Below the pieces are notes generated by a model that was not told the origin of the DNA, searched no databases, and worked only from the letters and a program-made list of their open reading frames with translations. A stretch of 64,000 nt of DNA from Allosphingosinicella indica (GTDB lineage Bacteria > Pseudomonadota > Alphaproteobacteria > Sphingomonadales > Sphingomonadaceae): contig NZ_LT840185.1 in NCBI RefSeq assembly GCF_900177405.1, positions 620,001 to 684,000 on the forward strand. Direction: 5' to 3'. Below are positions 10,236-19,896 of this stretch, piece after piece; within the stretch, counting starts at the first letter, position 1; every line of letters begins with the position of its first letter. The position numbers were made by a program, and so were the translations under genes.

Positions 10236-11482
10236 GCGTAGGCACCGCTAGGCAGCGAGGCGTGGCGCGTCTCGGCAGCGCCGACCAGTTCCTCGCCGCG
10301 GGTGCGGCCGGTGCGCTCGACCAGATCGGCGAGCGCGCTGGCCGCATCGGGCCGACCGAGCGCACGAGCGCGTTCTGCCGCGTTGGCGAGAGCACCCGGC
10401 TCAAGTGCCAATTTTTGCATTTGCCGGCTCAGCTCCAGCGGGGTGAAGCGGCCAGTCGTGTGCCTACGCTCTTCCCCCACCGGCACGATATCGACGTCAG
10501 CGATATCGGCGAGGCTGAGCTTCGTCTGGCGCATCACGCGAGCGCCCCCCGCTTTCGCCATTTCCAAGGCATTGGCCGTCTGATGATCGTCGGTCGCGCT
10601 GGGTAGAGGGATCAGGATTGCTGGTCGTCCGGCCACGGTCAACTCGGCGATCGTCGATGCGCCAGCGCGACCAATGACGAGGTGCGCCCAGGACAACCGC
10701 TCGGGAAGATCAGGCATATAGGTTGAGAGGTCGGCAGGAATGCCGAACCGCGCATATTTCGCCCGCACTGCAACAATGTCCTCGGCGCGACATTGTTGGG
10801 TCACTTGCAGACGCTGGCGAAAAGCTTCCGGAAGTAGTGCCAAACCGTCCGGAACGACCTCCGCGAAGATCGACGCCCCTTGGCTCCCGCCGGTCACCAG
10901 CAGCCGGAAGATGCCGTCGCCCGAGAGCGCCGGGAACGGCTGATCTCGGAGCGCGATCACCGCGTCGCGCACCGGATTGCCGACCAGCACGGCCTTGCGC
11001 TCCTGCGCCTTCGCCATGCGGTCGACATGATCGTAGGAGGTGGCGATCGCATCGACGCGGCCCGCCATCAGCCGGTTGACCCGGCCGAGCACCGCATTCT
11101 GCTCGTGGATCAGCGTCGGGATGCGCTGGCGCTGCGCGGCGAGCAGCGCGGGGAGCGCCGGATAGCCGCCGAAGCCGATCACCGCGGACGGCGCAAAGGT
11201 CTCGTAGAGCCGCGACGCCATCGCCCGGCCGGTCAATATCTTGCGAAACGCCTTCCACCAGCCGACCGGCCCGCCGCCGAGCCGCCCGGCGGGGAGGATG
11301 TGAACCTGGACGCCGTCGAACAGCCCCGGGATGCGCGCGCCGCGATCGTCGGTGACGAGCGCGACGCGGTGGCCGCGCCGCATCAGCTCTTCGGCCAGCG
11401 CGTGCGCGGGGGTCATATGCCCCCCGGTGCCGCCCGCCGCGAGGACATAATGGCGCGATATGATGCTCAACGGCCGCTCCAT
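10232..11482 (-). CDS. murG: Undecaprenyl-PP-MurNAc-pentapeptide GlcNAc transferase
   Basis: Peripheral membrane GT-B glycosyltransferase that converts lipid I to lipid II on the inner face of the cytoplasmic membrane. 416 aa, somewhat longer than the roughly 355-370 aa of many homologues because of a C-terminal extension. Motifs are the glycine-rich loop [16 protein letters not shown], the second G-loop LVTGGSQGA and the UDP-GlcNAc site [24 protein letters not shown]. It starts 16 bp inside the end of ftsW and overlaps murC by ATGA. Confidence 0.97.
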   Translation of the reverse strand: MERPLSIISRHYVLAAGGTGGHMTPAHALAEELMRRGHRVALVTDDRGARIPGLFDGVQVHILPAGRLGGGPVGWWKAFRKILTGRAMASRLYETFAPSAVIGFGGYPALPALLAAQRQRIPTLIHEQNAVLGRVNRLMAGRVDAIATSYDHVDRMAKAQERKAVLVGNPVRDAVIALRDQPFPALSGDGIFRLLVTGGSQGASIFAEVVPDGLALLPEAFRQRLQVTQQCRAEDIVAVRAKYARFGIPADLSTYMPDLPERLSWAHLVIGRAGASTIAELTVAGRPAILIPLPSATDDHQTANALEMAKAGGARVMRQTKLSLADIADVDIVPVGEERRHTTGRFTPLELSRQMQKLALEPGALANAAERARALGRPDAASALADLVERTGRTRGEELVGAAETRHASLPSGAYA

Positions 11483-12672
11483 TTCACCACATAGGGAGAC
11501 CGGTGAAGATAGGGGTTTCGCCGCGTGAAGGCGAGGAGGAGGCCCATGCCGATCGACAGCGCGATCATCGACGATCCGCCGTAGGAGATGAACGGCAAGG
11601 TCATGCCCTTGGACGGCGCGATCTGGACGTTGACCGCCATGTTGATCAGCGCCTGCAGGCCGAACTGGCAGACCAGCCCGGCGGTCGCGAGCACCAAGAA
11701 ATTATCTTCCTCGTGCAGCAGCTTGATCAGCACGCGCGCGACGATCGCCATGTAGAGCGCGGCGATGGCGAGGCAGGCGATCATGCCGAACTCCTCCCCG
11801 ATCACCGAGAAGATGTAATCGGTATGCGGCTCCGGCAGGTGGAACTTGCGCGTGCCGCCGCCCGGCCCGAGGCCGAACAGCCCGCCCGCGGTCAGCGTCC
11901 TCAGCGCACTGTCCGTCTGGTAGGTGTCGACATCGCCCGCGCCCCCGAACAGGAACGCGTCGACCCGCACCGTCGCCACCGGATAGAAGAAATAGGCGAG
12001 CACCAGCGCACCGAGGCCGGCAAGCCCGATCAGGATCAGGAAGCGCATCGGCACGCCCGCCAGCGTCAGCAGCAGCACCCAGATCGCCGCGAAGATCACC
12101 GTCTCGCCGAGGTTGGGCTGCTGCATCAGCAGCACCGCGACCAGCGCGGTCAGTACGCCGGTCAAGGGCACGACCGGCAGGCTCGCATCCTTGGCGCGGA
12201 GCGACAGCAGCCAGGCGAGCGTCACGATGAACAGCGGCTTCAGGAACTCCGACGGCTGGAATTGCGCAAAGCTGAAGCCCAGCCAGCGCCGCGCGCCGTT
12301 CACTTCCTGGCCGATCACCGGCACCAGCATCAGGCAGAAGATGAAGAAGCCGGTGCCGATCAGGCACAGCCGCCGCGCGGTCGGCTTGGGCAGCATCGAG
12401 ACCGCGATCATCACCGGGATGCCGGCCATGATCCAGACCAACTGGCGGTAGAAATAATGGAGCGGCGCATAATGAATCGCACCGCCCGAATAGCGCATCG
12501 CGGCGGCCGGCGATGCGGCCGCGACGGCGACCAGGCCGATCGAGATCAGCACCGCGACCAGCAGCAGCAGGACGCGGTCGATCTCCCAGAACCAGCGCCC
12601 CATCGCGCTTCGGTCGGTCCGGCCGAACTTGACCGCCTGGTTCCGGCGCATATCCCCCCGCACCATATTCAT
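11467..12672 (-). CDS. ftsW: SEDS glycosyltransferase FtsW
   Basis: Septal peptidoglycan glycan-chain polymerase of the SEDS family, which works with the FtsI transpeptidase. 401 aa with about ten hydrophobic segments. Family-typical stretches are NGARRWLGFSFAQFQPSEFLK, QPNLGETVI, the periplasmic loop with GLGPGGGTRKFHLPEPHTDYIFSVIGEE and the C-terminal SKGMTLPFISYGGSS. The ATG at 12672 overlaps the murD stop (ATGA), and a second ATG lies two codons later. The cytoplasmic N-terminus is basic. Confidence 0.97.
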   Translation of the reverse strand: MNMVRGDMRRNQAVKFGRTDRSAMGRWFWEIDRVLLLLVAVLISIGLVAVAAASPAAAMRYSGGAIHYAPLHYFYRQLVWIMAGIPVMIAVSMLPKPTARRLCLIGTGFFIFCLMLVPVIGQEVNGARRWLGFSFAQFQPSEFLKPLFIVTLAWLLSLRAKDASLPVVPLTGVLTALVAVLLMQQPNLGETVIFAAIWVLLLTLAGVPMRFLILIGLAGLGALVLAYFFYPVATVRVDAFLFGGAGDVDTYQTDSALRTLTAGGLFGLGPGGGTRKFHLPEPHTDYIFSVIGEEFGMIACLAIAALYMAIVARVLIKLLHEEDNFLVLATAGLVCQFGLQALINMAVNVQIAPSKGMTLPFISYGGSSMIALSIGMGLLLAFTRRNPYLHRSPYVVKWSGR

Positions 12673-14075
12673 GCCAATGCCTCCACCGCCGCGCGGAACG
12701 CGGCACCCCTGGCTTCATAATCCTTGAACTGATCGAACGAGGCGCAGGCGGGCGAGAGCAGCACCACCTCCCCCGCATCCGCCGCCGCCGCCGCGTCGTT
12801 CACCGCCTGCCCGAGCACGCCGCTTTCGGTGACCGACTTCCCTGCATCGCGCAGGATCGCCGCAAACCGCGGCCCCGCCTCGCCGATCGTATAAGCTGCG
12901 CGGACATGATCGAAATGCGGGGCACAGGCGTCGAGATCGTCGCTCTTGGCGAGCCCGCCGAGGATCCAGTGGACCGACGGATAAGCGGCCAGCGCCGGCG
13001 CGGTCGAATCCGGATTGGTCGCCTTGCTGTCGTTGACGAACAACACCCCAGCCCGCTCGCGCACCCGCTCCATGCGGTTGGGCAGGCCCGGGTAGGACTT
13101 CATAGCTTCACGGATAATTTCTCCGCCTACGCCGAGCCTCACTGACGCCTGAATAGCCGCAAGGGCATTTTGCGAGTTGTGAGGTCCCTGCAGCGCTGGC
13201 CATTCTTGCTGCATCAACGTGTAACCGCCAACATGCCGGGGGGAGTCTTCACGCCGCGCATGGCGGAGGCGATTTGATATCGAGCGCGACGCCCTATCGG
13301 TACCCACCACAATTGCGTCATGACCGCCCGACTGCATCGCGAACAGTCGCTCTTTGGATCGCGCATAAGCCTCGAACCCGTCATAGCGGTCGAGATGGTC
13401 CGGCGTGATGTTGAGCAGCACTGCCACGTCGCAATCGAGGCTGTGGGTCAGGTCGATCTGGTAGCTGGACAGTTCCAACACATAGACACCGCCTTCGGGC
13501 AGCGGGTCCTGACCGAGGATGGGCAGGCCGATATTGCCGCCCATCGTGCTCGGCACGCCCGCGGTCTGGAGGATGTGGTGGACAAGCGCGGTGGTGGTCG
13601 ATTTGCCATTGGTGCCGGTGATGCCGACCACCTTGTGCGGCGGCAGCTCCGCGCGCGCCTGCGCGAACAGCTCGATATCGCCGATCAGCGGCACCCCCGC
13701 CGCCCGCGCCCTGGCCGCGATCGGGTGGCGGTTGATCGGAACCCCCGGCGAGACGACGACGCCGTCGAAACCGGTCAGGTCAATCTCGAGAGGATCGGCG
13801 AGCCGCACCAAATCCTCCCCGGTACGGGGAGGGGGACCGGCCGAAGGCTGGTGGAGGGGGGCGTGAGACCCGCTCCCAACCCCCTCCACCACGCCGCTTC
13901 GCGGCGCGGTCCCCCTCCCCGTTCCGGGGAGGATCTTTTCGCGCGCACCCTCGTCCGCGTCCCACGCCACCACCTTAGCGCCGCTCGCCGCCAGCGCTTC
14001 TACGGTGGCGCGGCCCGATCGGGCGAGGCCGAGCACCGCATAGCGTTTGCCGGCGAAGGCGCGCGCCGTGATCAC
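12669..14075 (-). CDS. murD: UDP-MurNAc-L-Ala--D-Glu ligase with an in-frame palindromic repeat insert
   Basis: Mur ligase that adds D-glutamate to UDP-MurNAc-L-Ala. 468 aa. The dinucleotide-like loop [15 protein letters not shown] is at residues 14-28, the P-loop GTNGKST at 154-160, then [13 protein letters not shown] and the C-terminal [15 protein letters not shown]. Residues 48-88 are encoded by a 123-bp palindromic repeat (13812-13934) lying in the first, UDP-binding domain after [10 protein letters not shown]. Without it the protein would be 427 aa, close to other sphingomonad MurD proteins. Catalytic motifs are intact, so the gene is probably functional. GTG at 14075 is chosen because GTGA overlaps the mraY stop. 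The stop overlaps ftsW. Confidence 0.96.
   Translation of the reverse strand: MITARAFAGKRYAVLGLARSGRATVEALAASGAKVVAWDADEGAREKILPGTGRGTAPRSGVVEGVGSGSHAPLHQPSAGPPPRTGEDLVRLADPLEIDLTGFDGVVVSPGVPINRHPIAARARAAGVPLIGDIELFAQARAELPPHKVVGITGTNGKSTTTALVHHILQTAGVPSTMGGNIGLPILGQDPLPEGGVYVLELSSYQIDLTHSLDCDVAVLLNITPDHLDRYDGFEAYARSKERLFAMQSGGHDAIVVGTDRASRSISNRLRHARREDSPRHVGGYTLMQQEWPALQGPHNSQNALAAIQASVRLGVGGEIIREAMKSYPGLPNRMERVRERAGVLFVNDSKATNPDSTAPALAAYPSVHWILGGLAKSDDLDACAPHFDHVRAAYTIGEAGPRFAAILRDAGKSVTESGVLGQAVNDAAAAADAGEVVLLSPACASFDQFKDYEARGAAFRAAVEALA
13812..13934. repeat. Palindromic repeat inserted inside murD
   Basis: A 123-bp inverted repeat bounded by ATCCTCCCC (13812-13820) and GGGGAGGAT (13926-13934). 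Each arm is itself a small hairpin: CCTCCCCGGTACGGGGAGG on the left and CTCCCCGTTCCGGGGAG on the right. The arms continue inward through GGGGGACC / GGTCCCCC to GTGGAGGGGG / CCCCCTCCAC, with an inner hairpin CGCCGC-TTC-GCGGCG. Its length is exactly 41 codons, and it is read as a Gly/Pro/Arg-rich segment of MurD. It resembles the short palindromes commonly found between genes in sphingomonads. Confidence 0.9.
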
Positions 14076-15142
14076 CGCAGCTTCAGCGTGGAGAGGCCGG
14101 CGAGCGCCAGCACGAAGCTGATGATCCAGAAGCGGATGACGACGGTCGGCTCGCTCCACCCCATCTGCTCGAAATGATGGTGGATCGGCGCCATCTTGAA
14201 GATGCGCCGCCCGGTCCGCTTGAAGAAGAAGACCTGGATGATCACCGACATAGCTTCGAGCACGAACAGCCCGCCGATGATGGCCAGCACCAGTTCGTGC
14301 CGCGTCGCCACCGCGATCGCGCCCAGCGCGCCGCCGAGCGCCAGGCTGCCGGTGTCGCCCATGAAGACGGCGGCGGGCGGCGCGTTGAACCACAGGAAAG
14401 CGAGCCCCGCGCCGACGATCGCCATGCACAGCACCGAAAGGTCGCCCGCACCCAGCACGTGCGGGATGCCGAGATATTGCGCGTAGATCGCGTTGCCGAC
14501 GAGATAGGCGATCATCAGAAAGGCGAGGCTGGCGATGATCACCGGCATCGTCGCGAGCCCGTCGAGCCCGTCGGTGAGGTTCACCGCATTGCCCGCGCCG
14601 ACCACCACTAGCGCGGCGAAAGGAATGTAGAACCAGCCGAGATCGACCACCGGGCCGGTGAAGAAGGGAATGTAGAGCTCGGTCCCAACCCGCGATACGA
14701 TGATCGCGCAGCCGATCCCGGCGATGACGAACTCGGCGAGCAGGCGGACCTTGCCCGATACGCCCTTGTGGCTGCGCTTACGGACCTTGTCGTAATCGTC
14801 GAGGAAGCCGATCAGCCCGAAGCCGACGGTGATGAAGAGGCACGCCCAGACATAGGGGTTCTCGAAATCCATCCACAGCAGCATCGCGATGGAGACGGAG
14901 GTCAGGATCATCAGCCCGCCCATCGTCGGCGTGCCGCGCTTGGCGAGATGGCTCTGCGGCCCGTCGGCGCGGATCGGCTGGCCCTTGCCCTGCCGGATGC
15001 GCAGCCAGCCGATAAATTTGGGGCCGATGAGGAGGCCGATTAGCAGAGCCGTCGCCGTCGCCCCGCCCGCGCGCACCGTGGTGTAGCGGAAGAGGTTGAG
15101 GAAGCCCTCGAAGTTGAACAGCTCTGCGATGAATAGGAACAT
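14072..15142 (-). CDS. mraY: Phospho-MurNAc-pentapeptide transferase
   Basis: Integral membrane enzyme that transfers phospho-MurNAc-pentapeptide to undecaprenyl phosphate, forming lipid I. 356 aa with about ten membrane segments. Family motifs are [13 protein letters not shown], the aspartate pair in [33 protein letters not shown] and the histidine cluster [13 protein letters not shown]. The ATG at 15142 shares one base with the murF stop (TGATG) and fits the [10 protein letters not shown]-terminus seen in homologues. The stop overlaps the murD GTG start. Confidence 0.97.
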   Translation of the reverse strand: MFLFIAELFNFEGFLNLFRYTTVRAGGATATALLIGLLIGPKFIGWLRIRQGKGQPIRADGPQSHLAKRGTPTMGGLMILTSVSIAMLLWMDFENPYVWACLFITVGFGLIGFLDDYDKVRKRSHKGVSGKVRLLAEFVIAGIGCAIIVSRVGTELYIPFFTGPVVDLGWFYIPFAALVVVGAGNAVNLTDGLDGLATMPVIIASLAFLMIAYLVGNAIYAQYLGIPHVLGAGDLSVLCMAIVGAGLAFLWFNAPPAAVFMGDTGSLALGGALGAIAVATRHELVLAIIGGLFVLEAMSVIIQVFFFKRTGRRIFKMAPIHHHFEQMGWSEPTVVIRFWIISFVLALAGLSTLKLR

Positions 15143-16521
15143 CAGTCTTTCCCGCCGGCCAGCGCTTCGACCACAGCCGAAAGCCCGACGCTGTTGGAAC
15201 CCTTGACGAGGATGGCGTCGCCCGGTGCCATTGCGCTTCGGGCTTCCTGTGCGGCCTCCGCCGCGCCGGCCACATGCGTCATTTTGATCGTCGGGCCAAG
15301 CGCCGATGCGAGCGGCGCCATTTCTTCGCCGACCAATATGACCCGATCGACACAGGCGGCGGCGATCGGCGCGGCGAGCGCGGCATGATAGGCGTCCGAG
15401 CCTTCGCCCAATTCCTTCATCGCGCCGAGCACGGCGATACGTTTTCCCGAAACGCCGGTCGCGCCGAAGCTCTTGAGCGTCGCCGCCATCGATGCGGGAT
15501 TGGCGTTGTAGCTTTCGTCGATCAGGAGCGCCTCGCCGCCCGGCAGCATGATCCGGTGCCGCTCGCCGCGCCCCTTGAGCCCCGCCATGTCGGCGAGCGC
15601 CAGCCCCGCCGCCGCAAGATCGCCGCCCATCGCCTCCACCGCACCGAGCACCGCCATGGCGTTGCCGATCCAATGCTCGCCGGGCTGCGAGATGGTGAAG
15701 GTGAGTTCCGCGGTCGGCAGCACGGCGGTAACCAGGCTGCCGCCGTTCGACGCCGGAACGTGATCACGCGCGCGGATGTCGGCGCCGTCGCCCAGGCCGA
15801 AGGTCAGCACCTGCGCGGCATGGGGCCGCGCGGCGGCGAGCAGGCGGTCGCGATGCGGGCTGTCGAACGGCACGAGCGCGGTGCCGCCCTCCTCCAGCCC
15901 CTCGAAAATCTCTCCCTTGGCATCCGCGATCGCCTCGTCGCTGTCGAACCAGGCGCGGTGCGCGGGCGCGATGGCGGTGACGATCGCGACATGCGGGCGG
16001 ACCAGCCGGGTGAGCGCCGCAAGCTCGCCGGCGGCGCTCATCCCCATCTCGAAAATGCCGAAGCGCGTCTCGCGCGACATCCGTGCAAGGCTGAGCGGCA
16101 CGCCGGTATGGTTGTTGTAGCTCTTGACCGAGCGGTGGCCACGTCCCGGCATCGCCCGGTCGAGTGCAAGAAAGAGCGCTTCCTTGGTTCCCGTCTTGCC
16201 GACCGATCCGGTGACCCCGGCGATCTTGGCGGACACGCGTGCGCGGGACGCCTGGGCCAGCAGGTCCAGAGCGGCGTTGGGATCATCGACTCGGACGTGC
16301 GGCTGTGCCGTCTCTTCGGAAACCAGCGCCCCGGCCGCGCCCGCGGCATAAGCCTTGTCGAGAAAGCGATGGCCGTCGGTGGCTTCGCCCCGCATCGCCA
16401 CGAACAGATCACCCGCCTCCACCTCGCGCGAGTCGAAGGTAACGCCGGTGACGGAAAAATCGCCCTGCGCCGTCCCACCGGTGGCGGTCGCGATTTCCTC
16501 GGAGGTCCAGAGCACACTCAT
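15142..16521 (-). CDS. murF: UDP-MurNAc-tripeptide--D-Ala-D-Ala ligase
   Basis: Mur ligase that adds the D-Ala-D-Ala dipeptide to complete the UDP-MurNAc-pentapeptide. 459 aa. The P-loop [15 protein letters not shown] is near residue 110, the conserved [13 protein letters not shown] follows, and [11 protein letters not shown] is in the C-terminal half. The start ATG at 16521 is set by a strong ribosome binding site, GGGGAGAGG. That site is part of one arm of the palindromic repeat at 16524-16654, so it may be masked in the mRNA. It is separated from murE by a 272-bp repeat-filled gap and coupled to mraY by TGATG. Confidence 0.97.
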   Translation of the reverse strand: MSVLWTSEEIATATGGTAQGDFSVTGVTFDSREVEAGDLFVAMRGEATDGHRFLDKAYAAGAAGALVSEETAQPHVRVDDPNAALDLLAQASRARVSAKIAGVTGSVGKTGTKEALFLALDRAMPGRGHRSVKSYNNHTGVPLSLARMSRETRFGIFEMGMSAAGELAALTRLVRPHVAIVTAIAPAHRAWFDSDEAIADAKGEIFEGLEEGGTALVPFDSPHRDRLLAAARPHAAQVLTFGLGDGADIRARDHVPASNGGSLVTAVLPTAELTFTISQPGEHWIGNAMAVLGAVEAMGGDLAAAGLALADMAGLKGRGERHRIMLPGGEALLIDESYNANPASMAATLKSFGATGVSGKRIAVLGAMKELGEGSDAYHAALAAPIAAACVDRVILVGEEMAPLASALGPTIKMTHVAGAAEAAQEARSAMAPGDAILVKGSNSVGLSAVVEALAGGKD

Positions 16522-16523
16522 AG

Positions 16524-16654
16524 CCCCTCTCCCCTTGCGGGAGTGCAGGGTCGGATCGCCCCCCGGGCGGTCCTCAATCGTGCGGGGCACGATTGACCCT
16601 GCACTGGTTGCGCAGATTTGGCAGCTTGCTGCCTAGTCGGAGCTGGGAGAGGGG
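16524..16654. repeat. Palindromic repeat in the murE-murF gap, including the murF ribosome binding site
   Basis: A 131-bp inverted repeat. The outer arms CCCCTCTCCC (16524-16533) and GGGAGAGGGG (16645-16654) are perfect. The middle arms GTGCAGGGTC (16543-16552) and GACCCTGCAC (16595-16604) are perfect. The inner hairpin is TCAATCGTGC-GGG-GCACGATTGA (16574-16596). The outer left arm contains the murF Shine-Dalgarno sequence on the minus strand. Confidence 0.85.
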
Positions 16655-16770
16655 TAAGCGCTCGCATCGCGAGCGCGCGAGCCTGCGGCTCGCTCACCCT
16701 CATCCAACTGCGCCTAGGCTCCTGCGTCGCCAAGGCTGCGTATCCTTCTCCCATCAAGGGAGAAGGGTTT
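16655..16770. repeat. Cluster of three short hairpins in the murE-murF gap
   Basis: Directly next to the larger palindrome are three perfect hairpins: an 8-bp stem GCGCTCGC / GCGAGCGC (16658-16676), a 7-bp stem GCGAGCC / GGCTCGC (16677-16693) and a 9-bp stem CCTTCTCCC / GGGAGAAGG (16744-16766). None has a T-tract on the minus strand, so they do not look like terminators. They may form part of the same repeat or a second, adjacent copy. Confidence 0.65.
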
Positions 16771-16786
16771 CGTATGAGGAACACAC

Positions 16787-18214
16787 TCACGCCGCGCACT
16801 CCCGTGCCACCGTGACATCGTCAAAGGGCAACACCTGATCGCCGACGATCTGGCCTTGCTCGTGCCCCTTGCCGGCGAGCAGCACGATATCGTCGGCGCC
16901 CGCTTCGGCCACCGCCGCGGCGATCGCGTCGCGGCGGCCGGCGACTTCGCGCGCACCCGGCGCCGCAGCGAGGATCGCGCGGCGGATGAGTGCCGGATCC
17001 TCGCCGCGCGGATTGTCGTCGGTGACGATCACCACGTCTGACAGCCGCGCCGCGACCTCGCCCATCTCCGGCCGCTTGCCCGCGTCGCGATCCCCACCCG
17101 CGCCGAAGACGGTGATCAGCCGCCCGCGGACGTGCGGGCGCAGCGCCTCGATCGCCGAAACGAGCGCGTCGGGCGTATGCGCATAATCGACATAGACCGG
17201 CGCGCCGGCGCGGGTGATCACCGCGCGCTCGAGCCGGCCGCGCACCGGCTGGAGCCGCGCCGCATTGGCGAGCACCTGATCGACCGCGCCGCCGGTAGCG
17301 ATCGCAAGGCCGCAGGCGGTGAGCACGTTCGCCGCCTGATAGGCGCCGATCAGCGGGATCTTGACGTGCCGCGTCTGGCCGTTCGCTTCGATCGTCAGCG
17401 TCTGGCCGAGTTGGCTGGTGCTGCGATCGACCAGCTTCAGCGTCTCGCCACGCCGCCCGACGGTCAGTAGATTCAGGCCACGCGCCTTCACGCGTGCGAT
17501 CACATCGTCCGATTTCGGATCGTCGGTCCAGACGACCGCCGCGCCGTCCGCCGCGACGACTTCGTCAAACAGCCGCATCTTGGCTTCGAAATAGGCGTGC
17601 ATCGTTTCGTGATAGTCGAGATGGTCGCGGCTGAAATTGGTGAAGGCGGCGGCGGCGACCGGCAGCCCTTCGGTGCGATATTGCGAGAGGCCGTGGCTCG
17701 ACGCCTCGAACGCAGCGTGGGTGATCCCCTCGCGCTTCAATCCCGCCATATTGGCGAGAAAGGTGACGACGTCGGGCGTCGTCAGCCCCGTCGTCACCTG
17801 GTCATCGGCAGTGGTGACGCCCAACGTGCCGATCGAGGCGGAGGGGTGCCCGGCCATGCGCCAGAGCTGTCGGACCATCTCGACGTTCGAGGTCTTGCCG
17901 TTGGTGCCGGTGACCGCGACCACGGTGCCGGGAAACGGCTGGAAGAAGCGCGCGGCGAGACCTGCGAAGGCGCGGCGCGGCTCCTCTGCAGCCACATGCG
18001 CGGCGCCGGCGACCGCTACCTCGGGCCGCGCGACCACCGCAACCGCACCGGCGCGCACCGCGTCGTCCACGAAATCCTCGCCGTTGAAGCGCGTGCCGCG
18101 GAAGGCGCCGAACACCGTGCCCGGCGCGACCTTGCGATGATCGATCGCGAAGCCGGTCACTGCAACGTCCCCATGTTGCTCCGCGTCGCTGCCGATCAGC
18201 GTGCCGAGCCGCAT
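16787..18214 (-). CDS. murE: UDP-MurNAc-tripeptide synthetase, meso-DAP adding
   Basis: Mur ligase that adds the third stem-peptide residue. The DNPR motif (TDDNPRGEDP) in the C-terminal domain marks the meso-diaminopimelate-adding type. 475 aa. The P-loop is AVTGTNGKTSNVEMV, with FTNFSRDHLDYHETM in the central domain and VYVDYAHTPDALVSAIEAL later. ATG at 18214 is preferred to the adjacent GTG at 18217, because AAGGGGA then has better spacing and the start shares one base with the ftsI stop (TGATG). The downstream murF is reached only after a 265-bp repeat-rich gap. Confidence 0.97.
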   Translation of the reverse strand: MRLGTLIGSDAEQHGDVAVTGFAIDHRKVAPGTVFGAFRGTRFNGEDFVDDAVRAGAVAVVARPEVAVAGAAHVAAEEPRRAFAGLAARFFQPFPGTVVAVTGTNGKTSNVEMVRQLWRMAGHPSASIGTLGVTTADDQVTTGLTTPDVVTFLANMAGLKREGITHAAFEASSHGLSQYRTEGLPVAAAAFTNFSRDHLDYHETMHAYFEAKMRLFDEVVAADGAAVVWTDDPKSDDVIARVKARGLNLLTVGRRGETLKLVDRSTSQLGQTLTIEANGQTRHVKIPLIGAYQAANVLTACGLAIATGGAVDQVLANAARLQPVRGRLERAVITRAGAPVYVDYAHTPDALVSAIEALRPHVRGRLITVFGAGGDRDAGKRPEMGEVAARLSDVVIVTDDNPRGEDPALIRRAILAAAPGAREVAGRRDAIAAAVAEAGADDIVLLAGKGHEQGQIVGDQVLPFDDVTVARECAA

Positions 18215-19896
18215 CACTTCCCCTTGACGCGCACCAGCGGCCGCAATTCGGAAACGTCTACGTCGCGCGTGTCGGACGGCGCGATGCCCAGCGAGGGCGC
18301 GGCGCGGTCGATCACCTTCTTCACGATCGGGGCGGAGACCCAGCCGGCGGTGGTGTAGCCGTGGGTGTCAGGCGTAGCCTTGGGCGCATCGAGCATGGCG
18401 ATCACCACATAGCGCGGATCGTCCATCGGGAAAGCCGATGCGAAGGTGGAGACGTTCGTCCGCTTCTGGTAGCCGCCCGCGCTCGTCTTCTCCGCGGTGC
18501 CGGTCTTGCCGCCGACGCGATAGCCCGCCGCATTGGCATTCTTGCCGCTACCTTCGAGCACGACCATCCGCAGCAGCCCCCGCATCCGCGCGCTCGTCGA
18601 TTCGGAGTAGACGCGCCGGCCTTTGGGCGGATTGGTGGTCTTATACACCGTCGCCGGACGCCAGATGCCGCCGTTGACCAGCGCCGAATAGGCACTGGCG
18701 AGATGCAGCGGCGTAATCGCGACGCCGTGGCCGAAGCCCGCGGTCAGCACCGTCGCCCGGCCCCATTCGCGCGGCCACAGCGGCTTGCTCTTCTCGGCAA
18801 GCTCGATGTGCGCGGCCTGGTCGAAGCCCAGCGCGCGGAAGCTCTTCTGCATCCGCTCCATGCCCATTTCGTCGGCGATGCGGGCGGTGGCGGTGTTGGA
18901 GGAGTAGACGAGCACTTCGGGCACGCTCAGCGGCCGGTTCTCGCCCTTATAGTCGGTGATGCTGAACCGGCCGATCGTCACCGGAATGCCCGAATGCCAG
19001 CGGCGCGACATCGAGGTGATGACGCCCGCATCGATCGCGGCGGCGATGGTGAGCGGCTTGAACACCGAACCGAGCTCGTAAACGCCCATCGTCGCGCGAT
19101 TATACTGCGCGTCGGGCGGCGACTGGCCGGCGGCGTTGGGGTTGAACGTCGGGAAGGACGCCATGGCGATGATCTCGCCGGTGCGGACATCCATCACGAT
19201 CCCCGCCCCACCCTCGGCGCTATGCTTGGTGACCGCGGCGCCGAGCTCAGACTCCATCGCGGCCTGGACGCGGCTGTCGATCGAGAGGGCAACCGGCTGG
19301 CCGCGCTTCGCCGGATCGGACAGGCGGTCGTTCAGCACGCGCTCGACGCCCGCGACGCCGCGCCCGTCAAAATCGGTCCAGCCGAGCACATGCGCGGCGA
19401 GCCCGGTCTGCGGATAGAGCCGCTCGGGCTCGCGGTCGAAGGCGATTGCGGGCTCGCCGAGCGCATTCACCGCCGCCACCTGCTCGGGCACCGCGCGGCG
19501 CTTCAGATAGACGAAATTCTTGTCCGATTTCAGGATCGCGCGATATTGCGCCTCGGTCCGCTCGGGGAACATGGCGGCGAGTTTGGGCGCCAGATCGTCG
19601 GGGCTGCCGAGCAGCTTGTTCGGGTGGATGCCGATCGACCAGGCGTCGAAGGTCCGCGCCAGCGGCACGCCGTTGCGGTCGGTGATGTCGGCGCGCACCG
19701 GGATCAGCGGATCGCGCGCCGCGACCGTGCTGCGATCGGCGAAAATCTCCAGATAGATCAGCCGCGCCGCAATGAGCACGGTGACACCCATGAACAGCAG
19801 CATGATGAGCATCAGCCGCTGATAGGTGAGCGCCAGCGCGTCCCGGCCTTTGCTGTCCGGCGCGGTCCGCGGTGCAGGAGCGGCGATCGCGGTCAT
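18214..19896 (-). CDS. ftsI: Septal peptidoglycan transpeptidase FtsI (PBP3)
   Basis: Class B penicillin-binding protein that cross-links septal peptidoglycan in the periplasm, partnered with FtsW. 560 aa. One N-terminal membrane anchor (LMLIMLLFMGVTVLIAARLIYL) is followed by the pedestal domain (RADITDRNGVPLAR) and the transpeptidase domain. The active-site motifs are SVFK (277-280, nucleophile Ser277), SSN (332-334) and KTGT (464-467). The ATG at 19896 overlaps the ftsL stop (ATGA). The C-terminus shares one base with the murE start. Confidence 0.97.
   Translation of the reverse strand: MTAIAAPAPRTAPDSKGRDALALTYQRLMLIMLLFMGVTVLIAARLIYLEIFADRSTVAARDPLIPVRADITDRNGVPLARTFDAWSIGIHPNKLLGSPDDLAPKLAAMFPERTEAQYRAILKSDKNFVYLKRRAVPEQVAAVNALGEPAIAFDREPERLYPQTGLAAHVLGWTDFDGRGVAGVERVLNDRLSDPAKRGQPVALSIDSRVQAAMESELGAAVTKHSAEGGAGIVMDVRTGEIIAMASFPTFNPNAAGQSPPDAQYNRATMGVYELGSVFKPLTIAAAIDAGVITSMSRRWHSGIPVTIGRFSITDYKGENRPLSVPEVLVYSSNTATARIADEMGMERMQKSFRALGFDQAAHIELAEKSKPLWPREWGRATVLTAGFGHGVAITPLHLASAYSALVNGGIWRPATVYKTTNPPKGRRVYSESTSARMRGLLRMVVLEGSGKNANAAGYRVGGKTGTAEKTSAGGYQKRTNVSTFASAFPMDDPRYVVIAMLDAPKATPDTHGYTTAGWVSAPIVKKVIDRAAPSLGIAPSDTRDVDVSELRPLVRVKGK

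Noticed and set aside
13812-13934. The murD insert as a sequencing or assembly error
   Set aside because: It is a full, symmetrical 123-bp palindrome, is a multiple of 3, begins on a codon boundary and leaves both sides of MurD in frame.
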